Source: Pseudonocardia nematodicida (GTDB taxonomy: Bacteria > Actinomycetota > Actinomycetes > Mycobacteriales > Pseudonocardiaceae). Taken from it: DNA of 64,000 nucleotides. The position numbers were made by a program, and so were the translations under genes. The notes beneath the pieces were generated by a model. The model was not told the origin of the DNA. It did no database searches and was given only the letters and a program-made list of their open reading frames with translations. The stretch spans positions 682,001 to 746,000 of the forward strand of contig NZ_JBEDNQ010000001.1 in assembly GCF_040105385.1 (NCBI RefSeq), in the 5' to 3' direction. This document shows positions 51,601-59,282 of this stretch, piece by piece (positions within the stretch are counted from its first letter, which is position 1; the number at the start of each line of letters is the position of its first letter).

Positions 51601-51835
51601 GCGAGTCCGGGTCGCCCTCGACGTGGGTGACCCGGCCGTCGGTGGAGTAGACGGTCTGGCCGCAACCCACCGCGCAGAACGGGCAGATCGACTTCGTGAT
51701 CGTGTCGGCGGTCCCGGTCCGGGCGGACATCCGGTCGGTCCCGGCCGAGCGCGCCGCGGCTCCCCGGCCGAGCCGGTCGGGACCGGCGAGCTGGCGGCGC
51801 AGCGGCCAGGCGTCGAACCACTCTCTGATCCCCAC
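48611..51835 (-). CDS. fdhA: Formate dehydrogenase catalytic subunit, selenocysteine-containing
   Basis: 1074 residues from GTG 51835 to TAG 48613-48611, read through an in-frame TGA at 51268-51266 as selenocysteine 190. The [4Fe-4S] ligands are C51, C54, C58 and C86 ('CPFCAVGCG', 'RLCPKGS'). Around the TGA, 'LGAVQVENQARI-U-HSSTVPGLG' matches the Sec region of E. coli FdnG (Sec196), and 'AEAHPVGFQWVMEAKRRGA' follows. A SECIS-type hairpin lies 11 nt after the TGA. Both sides share one frame and one family alignment, so it is not a pseudogene. No twin-arginine signal is seen, so the enzyme faces the cytoplasm. It oxidises formate to CO2 at a Mo/W-bis-pyranopterin site. The selABCD genes are not in the window. 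Confidence 0.93.
51236..51268 (-). promoter_or_regulatory. Selenocysteine TGA codon and bacterial SECIS hairpin in fdhA
   Basis: Read on the minus strand: TGA (51268-51266), 11 nt, then GGTTCCCGGTCTGGGAGCC (51254-51236). The arms GGTTCCC/GGGAGCC pair over 7 bp with one G-U, and the loop is GGTCT. The E. coli fdhF SECIS, as known, has the same 11-nt spacing and the same GGUCU loop on a GGUUGCA/UGCACC-type stem. SelB should bind here and deliver Sec-tRNA. Confidence 0.9.
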
Positions 51836-51922
51836 GCCTCTCGTCGTTCCCGGTGTGCCGCCGGTCAAACCAGCCGCCACCCGCCCTGCGCGCGCGACCG
51901 GGTGGACATACCGTCCCGGCCC
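51836..51922. promoter_or_regulatory. Divergent promoter gap, fdhA operon / membrane gene
   Basis: Only 87 bp separate the two divergent starts. TACCGT lies about eight bases before GTG 51923 and could serve a near-leaderless start. Nothing firm for fdhA was seen. Confidence 0.3.
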
Positions 51923-53068
51923 GTGAACGACACGCCCCGCACCACCGTGCTCGACCTCATCGCCGATCCGGGCCTGCCCGCCGAGCTGGCCGGGCGGCTC
52001 GTGGACGAGCTCCCCTCCCGGCTCGACCGGGAGGGTGACGGCGTCTGGGAGGTGCGGATCTCCGACGAGCCGATCGCGCTGGACGAGCAGGGCGCGCTGC
52101 CGATGCTGGAGATCGGCGGGCGGGCCCGTGAGTGCGACGACGCCGACGCCGTCGTCCTGCTCACCGACCTGCCGCGCCGCGCCGGGCCGCAGCCGGTGGT
52201 CGCCGACGCCGGCACCGAGCAGCGGATCGGGCTGGTGTCGCTGCCCGCGCTCGGCGCCGTGAACCAGTACCCGCGGTGCCGGGACACCGTCGTCCGGCTG
52301 GTCACCCATCACCTGTTCCCGTCGTCGGAGCGCGCCGAACCCGGGGAGCACTCGGACGCGGGCCGGGCCGGATCGCTCACCCGGCTCGACCCCGGCCGGG
52401 AACAGCGGGGTTACGACGACGACTCCGGCAGCGGCGGTGTCGAGGACGGCGTCGACGTGCGGCTGGCGCTGGCCGGGATACGCGGACGGTTGCGCCTGCT
52501 GTCCGGGCTGGTCCGGGCGAACCGGCCGTGGCGGCTGGTGCCGAGCCTGTCCCCCGCGCTCGCCGCGGCGGCCGCCGGCGCGGCGTTCGGGATCTTCTAC
52601 TCGAACATCTGGGAGCTGGCCACGGCGCTGGGGGTCGTGCGACAGCTGGCGGTGATGCTCCTCGCGCTGGTCGGGATGACGACGTGGCTGATCCTGGACA
52701 ACGGGCTGTGGGAGTCGCGGCGCAGCCGCTCGCTGCGCGAGGAGGCGTGGCTGTCGAACGCCTCCACGGTGCTGACCGTCGGTTGCGGCGTGCTGATGAT
52801 GTACGCGCTGCTGTTCGTGATCGCGCTGGGTGCGTCCGCGGTGGTGATCCCGCCCGACTACCTCGGCACCAACCTGATGCGCGGGGCGGGCGTCGACGAC
52901 TACCTGATGATCGCGTTGCTGTCGACGTCGATGGGCACGGTCGCGGGCGCGCTCGGTTCCGGGTTCGCCGACGACGGCGCGGTGCGCCAGGCGGCCTACA
53001 GCCGGCGGGAGCAGGAGCGGCGCGCACGGCTGGACCGGGAGGACGAGCGGGCCGCCGGACACGGCTGA
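51923..53068 (+). CDS. Conserved-looking membrane protein, function unknown
   Basis: A 381-residue protein from GTG 51923. The soluble N-terminal half (about 1-185) begins 'TTVLDLIADPGLPAELAGRLVDELPSRL' and contains 'DADAVVLLTDLPRRAGPQPVVADAG', which looks like an ordered alpha/beta domain. The C-terminal half has about four membrane segments ('QLAVMLLALVGMTTWLILDNGLW', 'VLTVGCGVLMMYALLFVIALGASAVVI' among them), then a charged tail. I do not recognise the family. It is divergent from the formate dehydrogenase operon and converges on another unknown membrane protein. Confidence 0.75.
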   Translation: MNDTPRTTVLDLIADPGLPAELAGRLVDELPSRLDREGDGVWEVRISDEPIALDEQGALPMLEIGGRARECDDADAVVLLTDLPRRAGPQPVVADAGTEQRIGLVSLPALGAVNQYPRCRDTVVRLVTHHLFPSSERAEPGEHSDAGRAGSLTRLDPGREQRGYDDDSGSGGVEDGVDVRLALAGIRGRLRLLSGLVRANRPWRLVPSLSPALAAAAAGAAFGIFYSNIWELATALGVVRQLAVMLLALVGMTTWLILDNGLWESRRSRSLREEAWLSNASTVLTVGCGVLMMYALLFVIALGASAVVIPPDYLGTNLMRGAGVDDYLMIALLSTSMGTVAGALGSGFADDGAVRQAAYSRREQERRARLDREDERAAGHG

Positions 53069-53101
53069 TCCCCTTCCCCACGGCGACGGCCGCGACACCG
53101 C

Positions 53102-53926
53102 TCATCCCCGCGGCGCCGACCCCAGCTCACGCTCCAGGACGTCCCGCACCACCAGCTCCCGAGAGCCGTGCGCGACGACCCGCTGATCGATCCGCTCGAC
53201 CAGCTCCGCGGGCAGGTCGAGGACCACCCGCACCGTGCCGGCCGACCCGGCGGCGTCCTCGGCCCGTCCGCCCCGGTCACCGGCGCCGGTGACGACGACT
53301 CCGGCCGGACCGCTCGACCGCCGGCCCGGCCGCAACAGCAGCGCCATCACCGGCAGCGCGATCGTCCCGAGCGCGTCGACGATCGCGGCGACCCCCAGCC
53401 ACTGCCACCACGGCCCGTCGCCCCCCGGGACGTCGCCGTCGGTCAGCACCGGCACCACCAGCATCACGGCCACCACGGCGATGGCCAGCAGGGTGATCAC
53501 CAGCCCGGCCCGGACCACCCGCTGCCGCCGCGCGGCCAGCAGGAGGAGCAGGTTCGCATGGGCCAGGCCGACCGCCGCGATCGTCGACACGAAGAACGTC
53601 TTGAGCCACACGTCCCCGAGAGCCGAGGACCACTCGCTCCACACGAGCACCAGGGCGGCGACCGCCGCCACGATCCCCGCGACGAGACCCGCGAACCCGA
53701 GCAACCGGACCGCACGGTCGACGACGGCGAGGTGGCACAGCGACGTCGTCCCGAACGCGGCGACGACCAGCGTGGTCAGCACGATGCGGAACTGCAGCTC
53801 GTCGAACGCGCTCCCGAGCAGGGCGGCGATCCCGAACAGCGAGGCGACGACGAGCGAGCCGACCACGCCCACGACCATGGCGCGACACACGCCGCGCAGG
53901 GCGGGGCCGGAACTGTTGTCGGACAT
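53102..53926 (-). CDS. Six-pass membrane protein with C-terminal ribbon-helix-helix-like domain
   Basis: A 274-residue protein. About six hydrophobic segments lie between residues 14 and 205. Then comes a Gly/Ala/Asp linker, and residues about 232-270 ('GTVRVVLDLPAELVERIDQRV' and 'GSRELVVRDVLERELG') look like a ribbon-helix-helix (CopG/Arc-type) unit: a beta strand with alternating hydrophobics followed by two helices. DNA-binding RHH units are rarely tied to a multi-pass membrane domain, so it may be a membrane-tethered regulator or the resemblance may be structural only. No known family. Confidence 0.7.
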   Translation of the reverse strand: MSDNSSGPALRGVCRAMVVGVVGSLVVASLFGIAALLGSAFDELQFRIVLTTLVVAAFGTTSLCHLAVVDRAVRLLGFAGLVAGIVAAVAALVLVWSEWSSALGDVWLKTFFVSTIAAVGLAHANLLLLLAARRQRVVRAGLVITLLAIAVVAVMLVVPVLTDGDVPGGDGPWWQWLGVAAIVDALGTIALPVMALLLRPGRRSSGPAGVVVTGAGDRGGRAEDAAGSAGTVRVVLDLPAELVERIDQRVVAHGSRELVVRDVLERELGSAPRG

Positions 53927-54632
53927 GAACCGGACGCTAGCCCGGCGGACCCGCCGCCGGCCTGGGTAGCACTACTGGCGTCGGGGCGCCGGTCGAGAAA
54001 GCACTACGCGCGCTGTGCGGGGATCGGGTGTGGGGAGCGTTCCGGGCGGGCCCCGCCGTCGTCGGTCCGGAAGGCCGGCCGGGACGGCGAGCAGGCGCAG
54101 AACTGGACCGGGCGCATGCACCGGAAGCAGAGAGAGGCCTCCACGCGCAGCGGATCGCGATGGGTGATGGTGGACACAGGTGTCGGTTACCCCTCGAAAG
54201 CGCACATCACGCCGGAGGGGCCCGAAAGCGGGACGGACGGACTCGGTGCGGCGCCCGGTGGCGCGGGCGCGTCGTCCCGCCGCGGTGAGTGGTGGGACGC
54301 ACCATCCGCAGCAGCCGGGCGGGCGGCGCCTGTGCGGCGACGACCGCCACCCACCGCGGACGCCGCAGCGACGCAGCCTTCGTCGACGCCGCGGTGACCG
54401 TGCCCTGCGTGCCCGACGACTCCACCCGGGGGATCCGCAACACGAGCGGTCCGGATGGTCGACGTGCACGAGCACGTTCTGGCCGGCTGCTCCGCCCTGC
54501 ACCGTTGTGGGTGTTCGAGATGGACGAGGCACCGCAACAGCCACCGCGAGTTCGGCTACTCGCCCTACGAGTGCTTCGGCGACGGCGCCGGGAGTGCGCC
54601 AGGGGTGATGTGATCGCGGACCGCCGGCGATC
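53927..54632. other. About 700 bp without a recognisable gene
   Basis: Neither strand offers a convincing protein here; open frames exist but have scattered, atypical composition. One 52-codon frame (54455-54613, plus) starts 'MVDVHEHVLAG' and ends 'HREFGYSPYECFGDG', which faintly recalls a metal-dependent hydrolase and may be the remnant of one. This is a rare non-coding stretch in an otherwise packed window. Confidence 0.45.
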
Positions 54633-54660
54633 TTGACACCGCAGGGAATCATCATAAGGA
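54633..54660 (+). promoter_or_regulatory. Sigma70-like promoter for the esterase gene
   Basis: TTGACA (54633-54638) matches the -35 consensus perfectly. TAAGGA (54655-54660), 16 bp on, is a weak -10. The esterase start is at 54700 with GAGGAGG at 8 nt. Confidence 0.5.
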
Positions 54661-54699
54661 TTTCCCGGACGGTCTGAAGAAACCGAGGAGGCAGCGCGC

Positions 54700-55629
54700 G
54701 TGCGGGACGACGACGTCGATCACGATGGGCGGTCTGCCGTGGCGAGGACCGAACCGGTCGGCCTCGACGCGGAGCTCGACGCGTTGCGGCGGGCCGCCCT
54801 CGGCGCAGCGGTGGCACCGATGGTGGAGCTACCCCCGGCCGCCGTCCGTGAGCGGGTCAGCGCCGGTGACCGCCTCTGTGCCGCCGGACCGCCGGTCGAG
54901 GTGCGGGACACGACCGCGGACGGCGTCCCGGTGCGGATCTACGAGGGTGCACGTTCCCGCGCGACGCTGGCGTGGGCGCATGGCGGCGGCTGGGTGACCG
55001 GGGACCTGGAGTACAGCGACGAGATCTGCCGGTTCCTGGCCGCACACGCCGACGTGCGGGTGGTGAGCGTCGACTACCGGCTCGCGCCCGAGCATCCGCT
55101 ACCGGCGGGAGCCGACGACGTCGCCCGGGGGCTCGCGTGGTGCCGCAGGATGTGGCCCGGCACGGCGATCTGCACCGGAGGCGACAGCGCGGGCGGGCAT
55201 CTCGCCGTCGCCGCTGCGGCACGGGGCGGCGCCGACGCCCTGGTCCTCGTCTATCCCGTGCTCGACCGGCCCGGCCGGTGGCCGTCCTACGACTCGATGG
55301 GCGATGCGTTCCCGATCGGGCGGGCGGCGATGGACTGGTTCTGGCGGCACGCCGGTGGTGACCTGCTCCCGCCCGGCGAGATGCCGCTCGAACGGGCCGA
55401 TCTCGGCGCGCTCCCCCCGGTCCTGCTCGTCCTCGCCGGTCACGACCCGCTGCACGACGAGGGGATCGCCTTCGCCGACCGGGTGCGGACGGGCGGCGGG
55501 ACGGTGACGGTCACCGACCACCCCGCGCTCTGCCACGGCTTCCTGCGGTTCAGCGCGGCCTCCGCCACGGTTGCGGCGGCCCGCACGGACCTCGTGGAGA
55601 GCGTGCGGCGACTGGTGCTCGACCTCTGA
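54700..55629 (+). CDS. Alpha/beta hydrolase esterase, hormone-sensitive-lipase family
   Basis: A 309-residue esterase from GTG 54700 with GAGGAGG at 8 nt. The family motif 'AHGGGWVTGDLE' (oxyanion hole), 'VDYRLAPEHPLPAG', nucleophile elbow 'GGDSAGGHL', acid 'LAGHDPLHDEG' and terminal His 'CHGFLRF' are complete. It lies in the Baeyer-Villiger module and would suit hydrolysis of the ester or lactone made by the monooxygenase, like the esterase of the acetone monooxygenase pathway. That pairing is inferred from location. Confidence 0.9.
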   Translation: MRDDDVDHDGRSAVARTEPVGLDAELDALRRAALGAAVAPMVELPPAAVRERVSAGDRLCAAGPPVEVRDTTADGVPVRIYEGARSRATLAWAHGGGWVTGDLEYSDEICRFLAAHADVRVVSVDYRLAPEHPLPAGADDVARGLAWCRRMWPGTAICTGGDSAGGHLAVAAAARGGADALVLVYPVLDRPGRWPSYDSMGDAFPIGRAAMDWFWRHAGGDLLPPGEMPLERADLGALPPVLLVLAGHDPLHDEGIAFADRVRTGGGTVTVTDHPALCHGFLRFSAASATVAAARTDLVESVRRLVLDL

Positions 55630-55654
55630 GACACACGGCCGGCCAGGCGGCCCT

Positions 55655-56974
55655 TCAGACCGAGGTCGTCGCCGCCGACGACCGTTCCGGCTCGGCGAGC
55701 CCCCGGCCGTCGAGGTGACGCCTGGGCAGCGCCAGGACCAGGCACATGCCGATCAGTGCCGGCACGACGAAGACGTAGAAGCTCCAGGCGACCGGCAGCC
55801 CGGCGGCGAGGACGAACCCGCCCAGGATCGGACCGACGATCCCGCCGAGGCGGGCGACCGTCATGATCGACCCCATCGCGGTGGCACGCACCGCGGCCGG
55901 GAACCAGATGGCGACGAAGCCGTTGAGGATGACCGAGGTGCCGTTGGCGCCGACGCCGGCCAGGAACACCGCGGCGTAGAGCACCACGGTGGGCGGGGCG
56001 AGGCTCATCACGACGAGCGCGACCACGCCGATGCCGAACCCGCAGAACGCGACCCGGCGCGGCCCGACCCGGTCGGCGAACCAGGACATCACGGTGGCGC
56101 CCACGATCGCCCCGACGCTCATGGTGGCGAGGAAGCTCAGCGCGGAACCGAGCGGGTAACCGGCGGTCCGCATGATCTGCGGAAGCCAGGTGTTCAGGCC
56201 GTAGATGAACAGCTGGCCGATCAGCGTGGTCAGCGCGAACACCGTCGCCATCGCCAGCAGTGGCCGGCGGCCGAGGTCGCGCAGCCGCACCTGCGACCGG
56301 TCGTCGCCGGAGGTGTCGACGGGTTCGGGGAGCCCGTAGCGTGCCGCCACGGCCCGGGCCTCGTCCATCCGGCCCTTCGCGGCGAGGAACCCGACGGACT
56401 CGGGCAGCACGACGTAGGCGACCGGCAGCAGCACGACCATCGCGACGGCACCGAGCGCGAACATGACCCGGAACCCGAACGGCTCGAGCAGGACCAGCGC
56501 GAGCAGTGCGGCCGCGATGGTGCCGACCGAGAACCCGGAGCTGACCAGGGCGTTGAACAGGTTCCGGCGCTCGCGCGGCGCGAACTCCACGGTCAGCGCG
56601 AGCGCGGTGGGCAGCAGGCCGCCCAGCCCGATCCCGCACAGGAACCGGAACAGCCCGAACAGCTCCGGAGTGGGGGCGGCCGCGCAGGCGAGCATGAACA
56701 CCGAGAACCAGGTGATGCTGAACATCAGCATCTTGCGGCGACCCAGCAGGTCGGTGGCGACCCCGCAGATCAGCGTGCCCACCAGCATGCCCATGAACGC
56801 GTAGCTGGCGATCAGGCCCGTCCGCGCGGCGTCGAGCCCCCACGGCTGGTACTCGAGCAGGGCCGGGATCGTCGTCGCGAAGACCGACAGGTCGTACCCG
56901 TCGAACACCACCGCGATACAGCAGATCACGGCGACCGTCGTCCCACTGCGACGCCGGGTTCCGAGCTCGCTCAT
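55655..56974 (-). CDS. MFS transporter, aromatic acid:H+ symporter (AAHS) type
   Basis: A 439-residue MFS protein with 12 segments. 'VVFDGYDLSVFATTIPALLEY' includes the DGYD motif of the AAHS family (PcaK, BenK, MhpT), and 'GVATDLLGRRKMLMFSI' is motif A. It should import an aromatic or other organic acid with protons. It sits at the end of the Baeyer-Villiger operon, 128 bp after the NTF2-like gene, with its own gap containing a TTGCAA-centred motif shared with the alcohol dehydrogenase promoter. Confidence 0.9.
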   Translation of the reverse strand: MSELGTRRRSGTTVAVICCIAVVFDGYDLSVFATTIPALLEYQPWGLDAARTGLIASYAFMGMLVGTLICGVATDLLGRRKMLMFSITWFSVFMLACAAAPTPELFGLFRFLCGIGLGGLLPTALALTVEFAPRERRNLFNALVSSGFSVGTIAAALLALVLLEPFGFRVMFALGAVAMVVLLPVAYVVLPESVGFLAAKGRMDEARAVAARYGLPEPVDTSGDDRSQVRLRDLGRRPLLAMATVFALTTLIGQLFIYGLNTWLPQIMRTAGYPLGSALSFLATMSVGAIVGATVMSWFADRVGPRRVAFCGFGIGVVALVVMSLAPPTVVLYAAVFLAGVGANGTSVILNGFVAIWFPAAVRATAMGSIMTVARLGGIVGPILGGFVLAAGLPVAWSFYVFVVPALIGMCLVLALPRRHLDGRGLAEPERSSAATTSV

Positions 56975-57102
56975 GTGGTCCTCCTCGACCGTCGATCACT
57001 CTGATCGTTGCAATGATGACAAGAGATGTCCACCACGTGGATCGGGAATGCCCGACTCCTCCGGTATGCGACGTCTCCCGCCGTCGCGGGACGGTGGCGC
57101 GA

Positions 57103-57651
57103 TCAGCCTTCCGGCGGGGCCCGGTGGAACTCCACCCAGGACGGCAGCGACTCCGGGAGATCGGCGTCCGCCGGGGCGAGCCGCGGCCACCGCGCCCGTG
57201 GTTCGCCCGGCGTGACCGTCAGGAGCTCGGCCAGCGGCATGGCGTAGACGATCCGGCTCACCCGGGCGGCGAACCGCCACGCTCCGTCCTCGCGCCGGTA
57301 GCGGTCGGTGTAGCGGTGGGCCACCACGAACAGGCCGTCCTCGGTGACGATCTCGGAGTGCCCGCTGACCCGGCCCGCGGCGTCCTCGGGACCGAGCTCG
57401 TCGAGGACCACCCGGTGCGGCGTGTGCAGCGTGGGCCCGAAGGCGGCGAACCGCTGCCGGTAGGTCCGGCGCAGCGCGTCGTGGCCGCGGACCGGACCGC
57501 CCAGGGAGTCGAAGACCCCGTCACGGGTGTAGCAGGCGACCAGCGCGCCGAGGTCCCGGTCGTCGGCCGCGAGGGCGTAGCGGGAGACCAGTTCCTCGAT
57601 CTCGAGCCGGGCCTCCAGCCGGGCGATCCGGTCCTCCGCCGGGCTCGTCAC
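57103..57651 (-). CDS. NTF2-like (SnoaL) family protein
   Basis: A 182-residue protein from GTG 57651, which overlaps the monooxygenase stop as GTGA. 'RIARLEARLEIEELVSRYALAADDRDLGALVACYTRDGVFDSLGG' followed by 'GHSEIVTEDGLFVVAHRYTDRYRREDGAWRFAARV' is the cone-shaped SnoaL-like fold common beside catabolic oxygenases. Possible roles are isomerase, dehydratase or lactone handling. Nothing decisive is visible in its pocket residues. Confidence 0.85.
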   Translation of the reverse strand: MTSPAEDRIARLEARLEIEELVSRYALAADDRDLGALVACYTRDGVFDSLGGPVRGHDALRRTYRQRFAAFGPTLHTPHRVVLDELGPEDAAGRVSGHSEIVTEDGLFVVAHRYTDRYRREDGAWRFAARVSRIVYAMPLAELLTVTPGEPRARWPRLAPADADLPESLPSWVEFHRAPPEG

Positions 57652-59282
57652 CGCGCCGCCGGGTCGCGGGTGGTCAGGCCGGGGTAGCCCTGCGCGGCGA
57701 CGTCCTCGCAGTGCCGCCGGTAGGTGCCCACCCCGCCGACGTAGGGCATGAACACCCGTGGCTTGCCGGGGACGTTGGCGCCCAGGTACCAGCTGTTCCC
57801 CCGCGGGAACAGGGTGGACTCCGAGAGCTCGTTGACGTGGGCGACCCACCGGTCCTCGGCGTCGGGCCGCGCCTCGACCTCGTCGTGCCCGCGTTCGCCC
57901 AGCGCGCCGAGCAGGTCGGCGACCCAGTCGACGTGCTGCTCGATCGAGACGACCATGTTGCTCAGCACCGACGGGCTGCCGGGCCCGGTGATCAGGAACA
58001 GGTTGGGGAATCCGGCGGTGAGCAGGCCCAGGTAGGTCCGCGGGCCGGCCGCCCACTTCTCCCCCAGCGCCAGCCCGTCGCGGCCCCGGACGTCGATCGC
58101 CAGGACGGCCCCGGTCATCGCGTCGAACCCGGTCGCCAGCACGAGCACGTCCAGCGGGTGGTCGTCCCCGGACGCGGTCCGGATCCCGCCGGGGTGGATC
58201 GCCTCGATCGGGTCGGCGCGAACGTCGACGAGCTCGACCCCTGGCCGGTTGTAGGTCGCGTAGTACCCGGTGTCGACGGTGACCCGCTTGGCGCCGATCG
58301 GGAAGCCGGACGGGACGAGCCGCTCGGCGACCGCCGGGTCGTGCACGATCTCGCGGATCTTGCCGCGGACGAAGTCGGCGGCGGTGTCATTGGCCCGCTC
58401 GTCGGCCAGCAGGTCGCGGAACGCGCCGATGAACCCGCCCCCGCCGACCTGCCAGCGGGCCTCGTACTCCTTGTCCCGCTCCTCGGGCGTGACCTCCAGC
58501 GCGGACCGCTCGCCCCAGGCGCGCAGCTGGCCGTTGCGGCTGTAGCGGACCTGCTCGCGGTGGTCGCGGTAGCGGGCCTTGAGCTCGGCCGCCACCTCCG
58601 GGTCGAGCGGCTGGTTGTGGGCCGGGAGGCTGAAGTTCGCGGTCCGCTGGAAGACGGTCAGGTGCGCGGCGCGCTCGGCCAGGACCGGCACGGCCTGGGT
58701 CCCCGAGGACCCGGTGCCGATCACCCCGACCCGGGCGCCGGCGAGGTCGGGCTCCTCGTGCGGCCAGCGCGCGGTGTGCAGGACCCGCCCGGCGAAGGTG
58801 TCCAGTCCGGGGATGTCGGGGTCGCGCGGGGCCGAGAGGTTGCCACCGGCCATCACGACGTACCGGGCGGTGACGGTCGCCCCGGCGGCGGTGGTGACCC
58901 GCCAGAGCGCGGCGTGGTCGTCGAACTCGGCCGCGGTGACCTCGGTGCCGAGCTCGATGTCGCGCAGCAGGTCGAACCGCTCCGCGACGTGCTGCAGGTA
59001 GGCGAGGATCTCGGGCTGGGCGGGGTAGCGCTCGGTCCACTGCCAGTCCTGCTCGAGCTCGGGCGAGAACGAGTAGGAGTAGTCCATGCTCTCGACGTCG
59101 CACCGCGCGCCCGGGTAGCGGTTCCAGAACCAGGTCCCGCCGATCCCGTCGCCGCGCTCCAGGACGCGGACCCGCCACCCGTCGGTGCGGAGCCGGTGCA
59201 GCGCATAGAGACCGGCGAAACCGGCGCCGATCACGAGGACGTCGTGGTCCGGACCGGCGCTGGACTGCCGACCGGCGCTCAT
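57648..59282 (-). CDS. Baeyer-Villiger monooxygenase (flavoprotein)
   Basis: A 544-residue type I Baeyer-Villiger enzyme. FAD fold 'VLVIGAGFAGLYALHRL', the fingerprint FxGxxxHTxxWP seen as 'FAGRVLHTARWPHE', and the NADPH fold 'VGVIGTGSSGTQAVPVLAE' are all present, with 'GTWFWNRYPGARCDVES' typical of cyclohexanone / phenylacetone monooxygenases. It inserts oxygen next to a ketone to give an ester or lactone. Overlaps (ATGA, GTGA) tie it to the aldehyde dehydrogenase and the NTF2-like gene. Confidence 0.95.
   Translation of the reverse strand: MSAGRQSSAGPDHDVLVIGAGFAGLYALHRLRTDGWRVRVLERGDGIGGTWFWNRYPGARCDVESMDYSYSFSPELEQDWQWTERYPAQPEILAYLQHVAERFDLLRDIELGTEVTAAEFDDHAALWRVTTAAGATVTARYVVMAGGNLSAPRDPDIPGLDTFAGRVLHTARWPHEEPDLAGARVGVIGTGSSGTQAVPVLAERAAHLTVFQRTANFSLPAHNQPLDPEVAAELKARYRDHREQVRYSRNGQLRAWGERSALEVTPEERDKEYEARWQVGGGGFIGAFRDLLADERANDTAADFVRGKIREIVHDPAVAERLVPSGFPIGAKRVTVDTGYYATYNRPGVELVDVRADPIEAIHPGGIRTASGDDHPLDVLVLATGFDAMTGAVLAIDVRGRDGLALGEKWAAGPRTYLGLLTAGFPNLFLITGPGSPSVLSNMVVSIEQHVDWVADLLGALGERGHDEVEARPDAEDRWVAHVNELSESTLFPRGNSWYLGANVPGKPRVFMPYVGGVGTYRRHCEDVAAQGYPGLTTRDPAAR

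Noticed and set aside
46707..51821. A very long open frame (about 1700 codons) on the minus strand across the formate dehydrogenase genes
   Set aside because: Only its last part is a real gene (NrfD-type subunit from 47651). The remainder is an out-of-frame shadow of fdhA and fdhB with Arg/Pro-rich nonsense, common at this GC content.
48611..51835. fdhA as a pseudogene or two genes split at the TGA
   Set aside because: Both halves share one frame, the TGA is at the family's Sec position, and a SECIS hairpin with correct spacing and loop follows.
54455..54613. 52-codon frame starting MVDVHEHVLAG as a gene
   Set aside because: Too short, no ribosome site, and only a faint hydrolase resemblance; mentioned only as a possible remnant.
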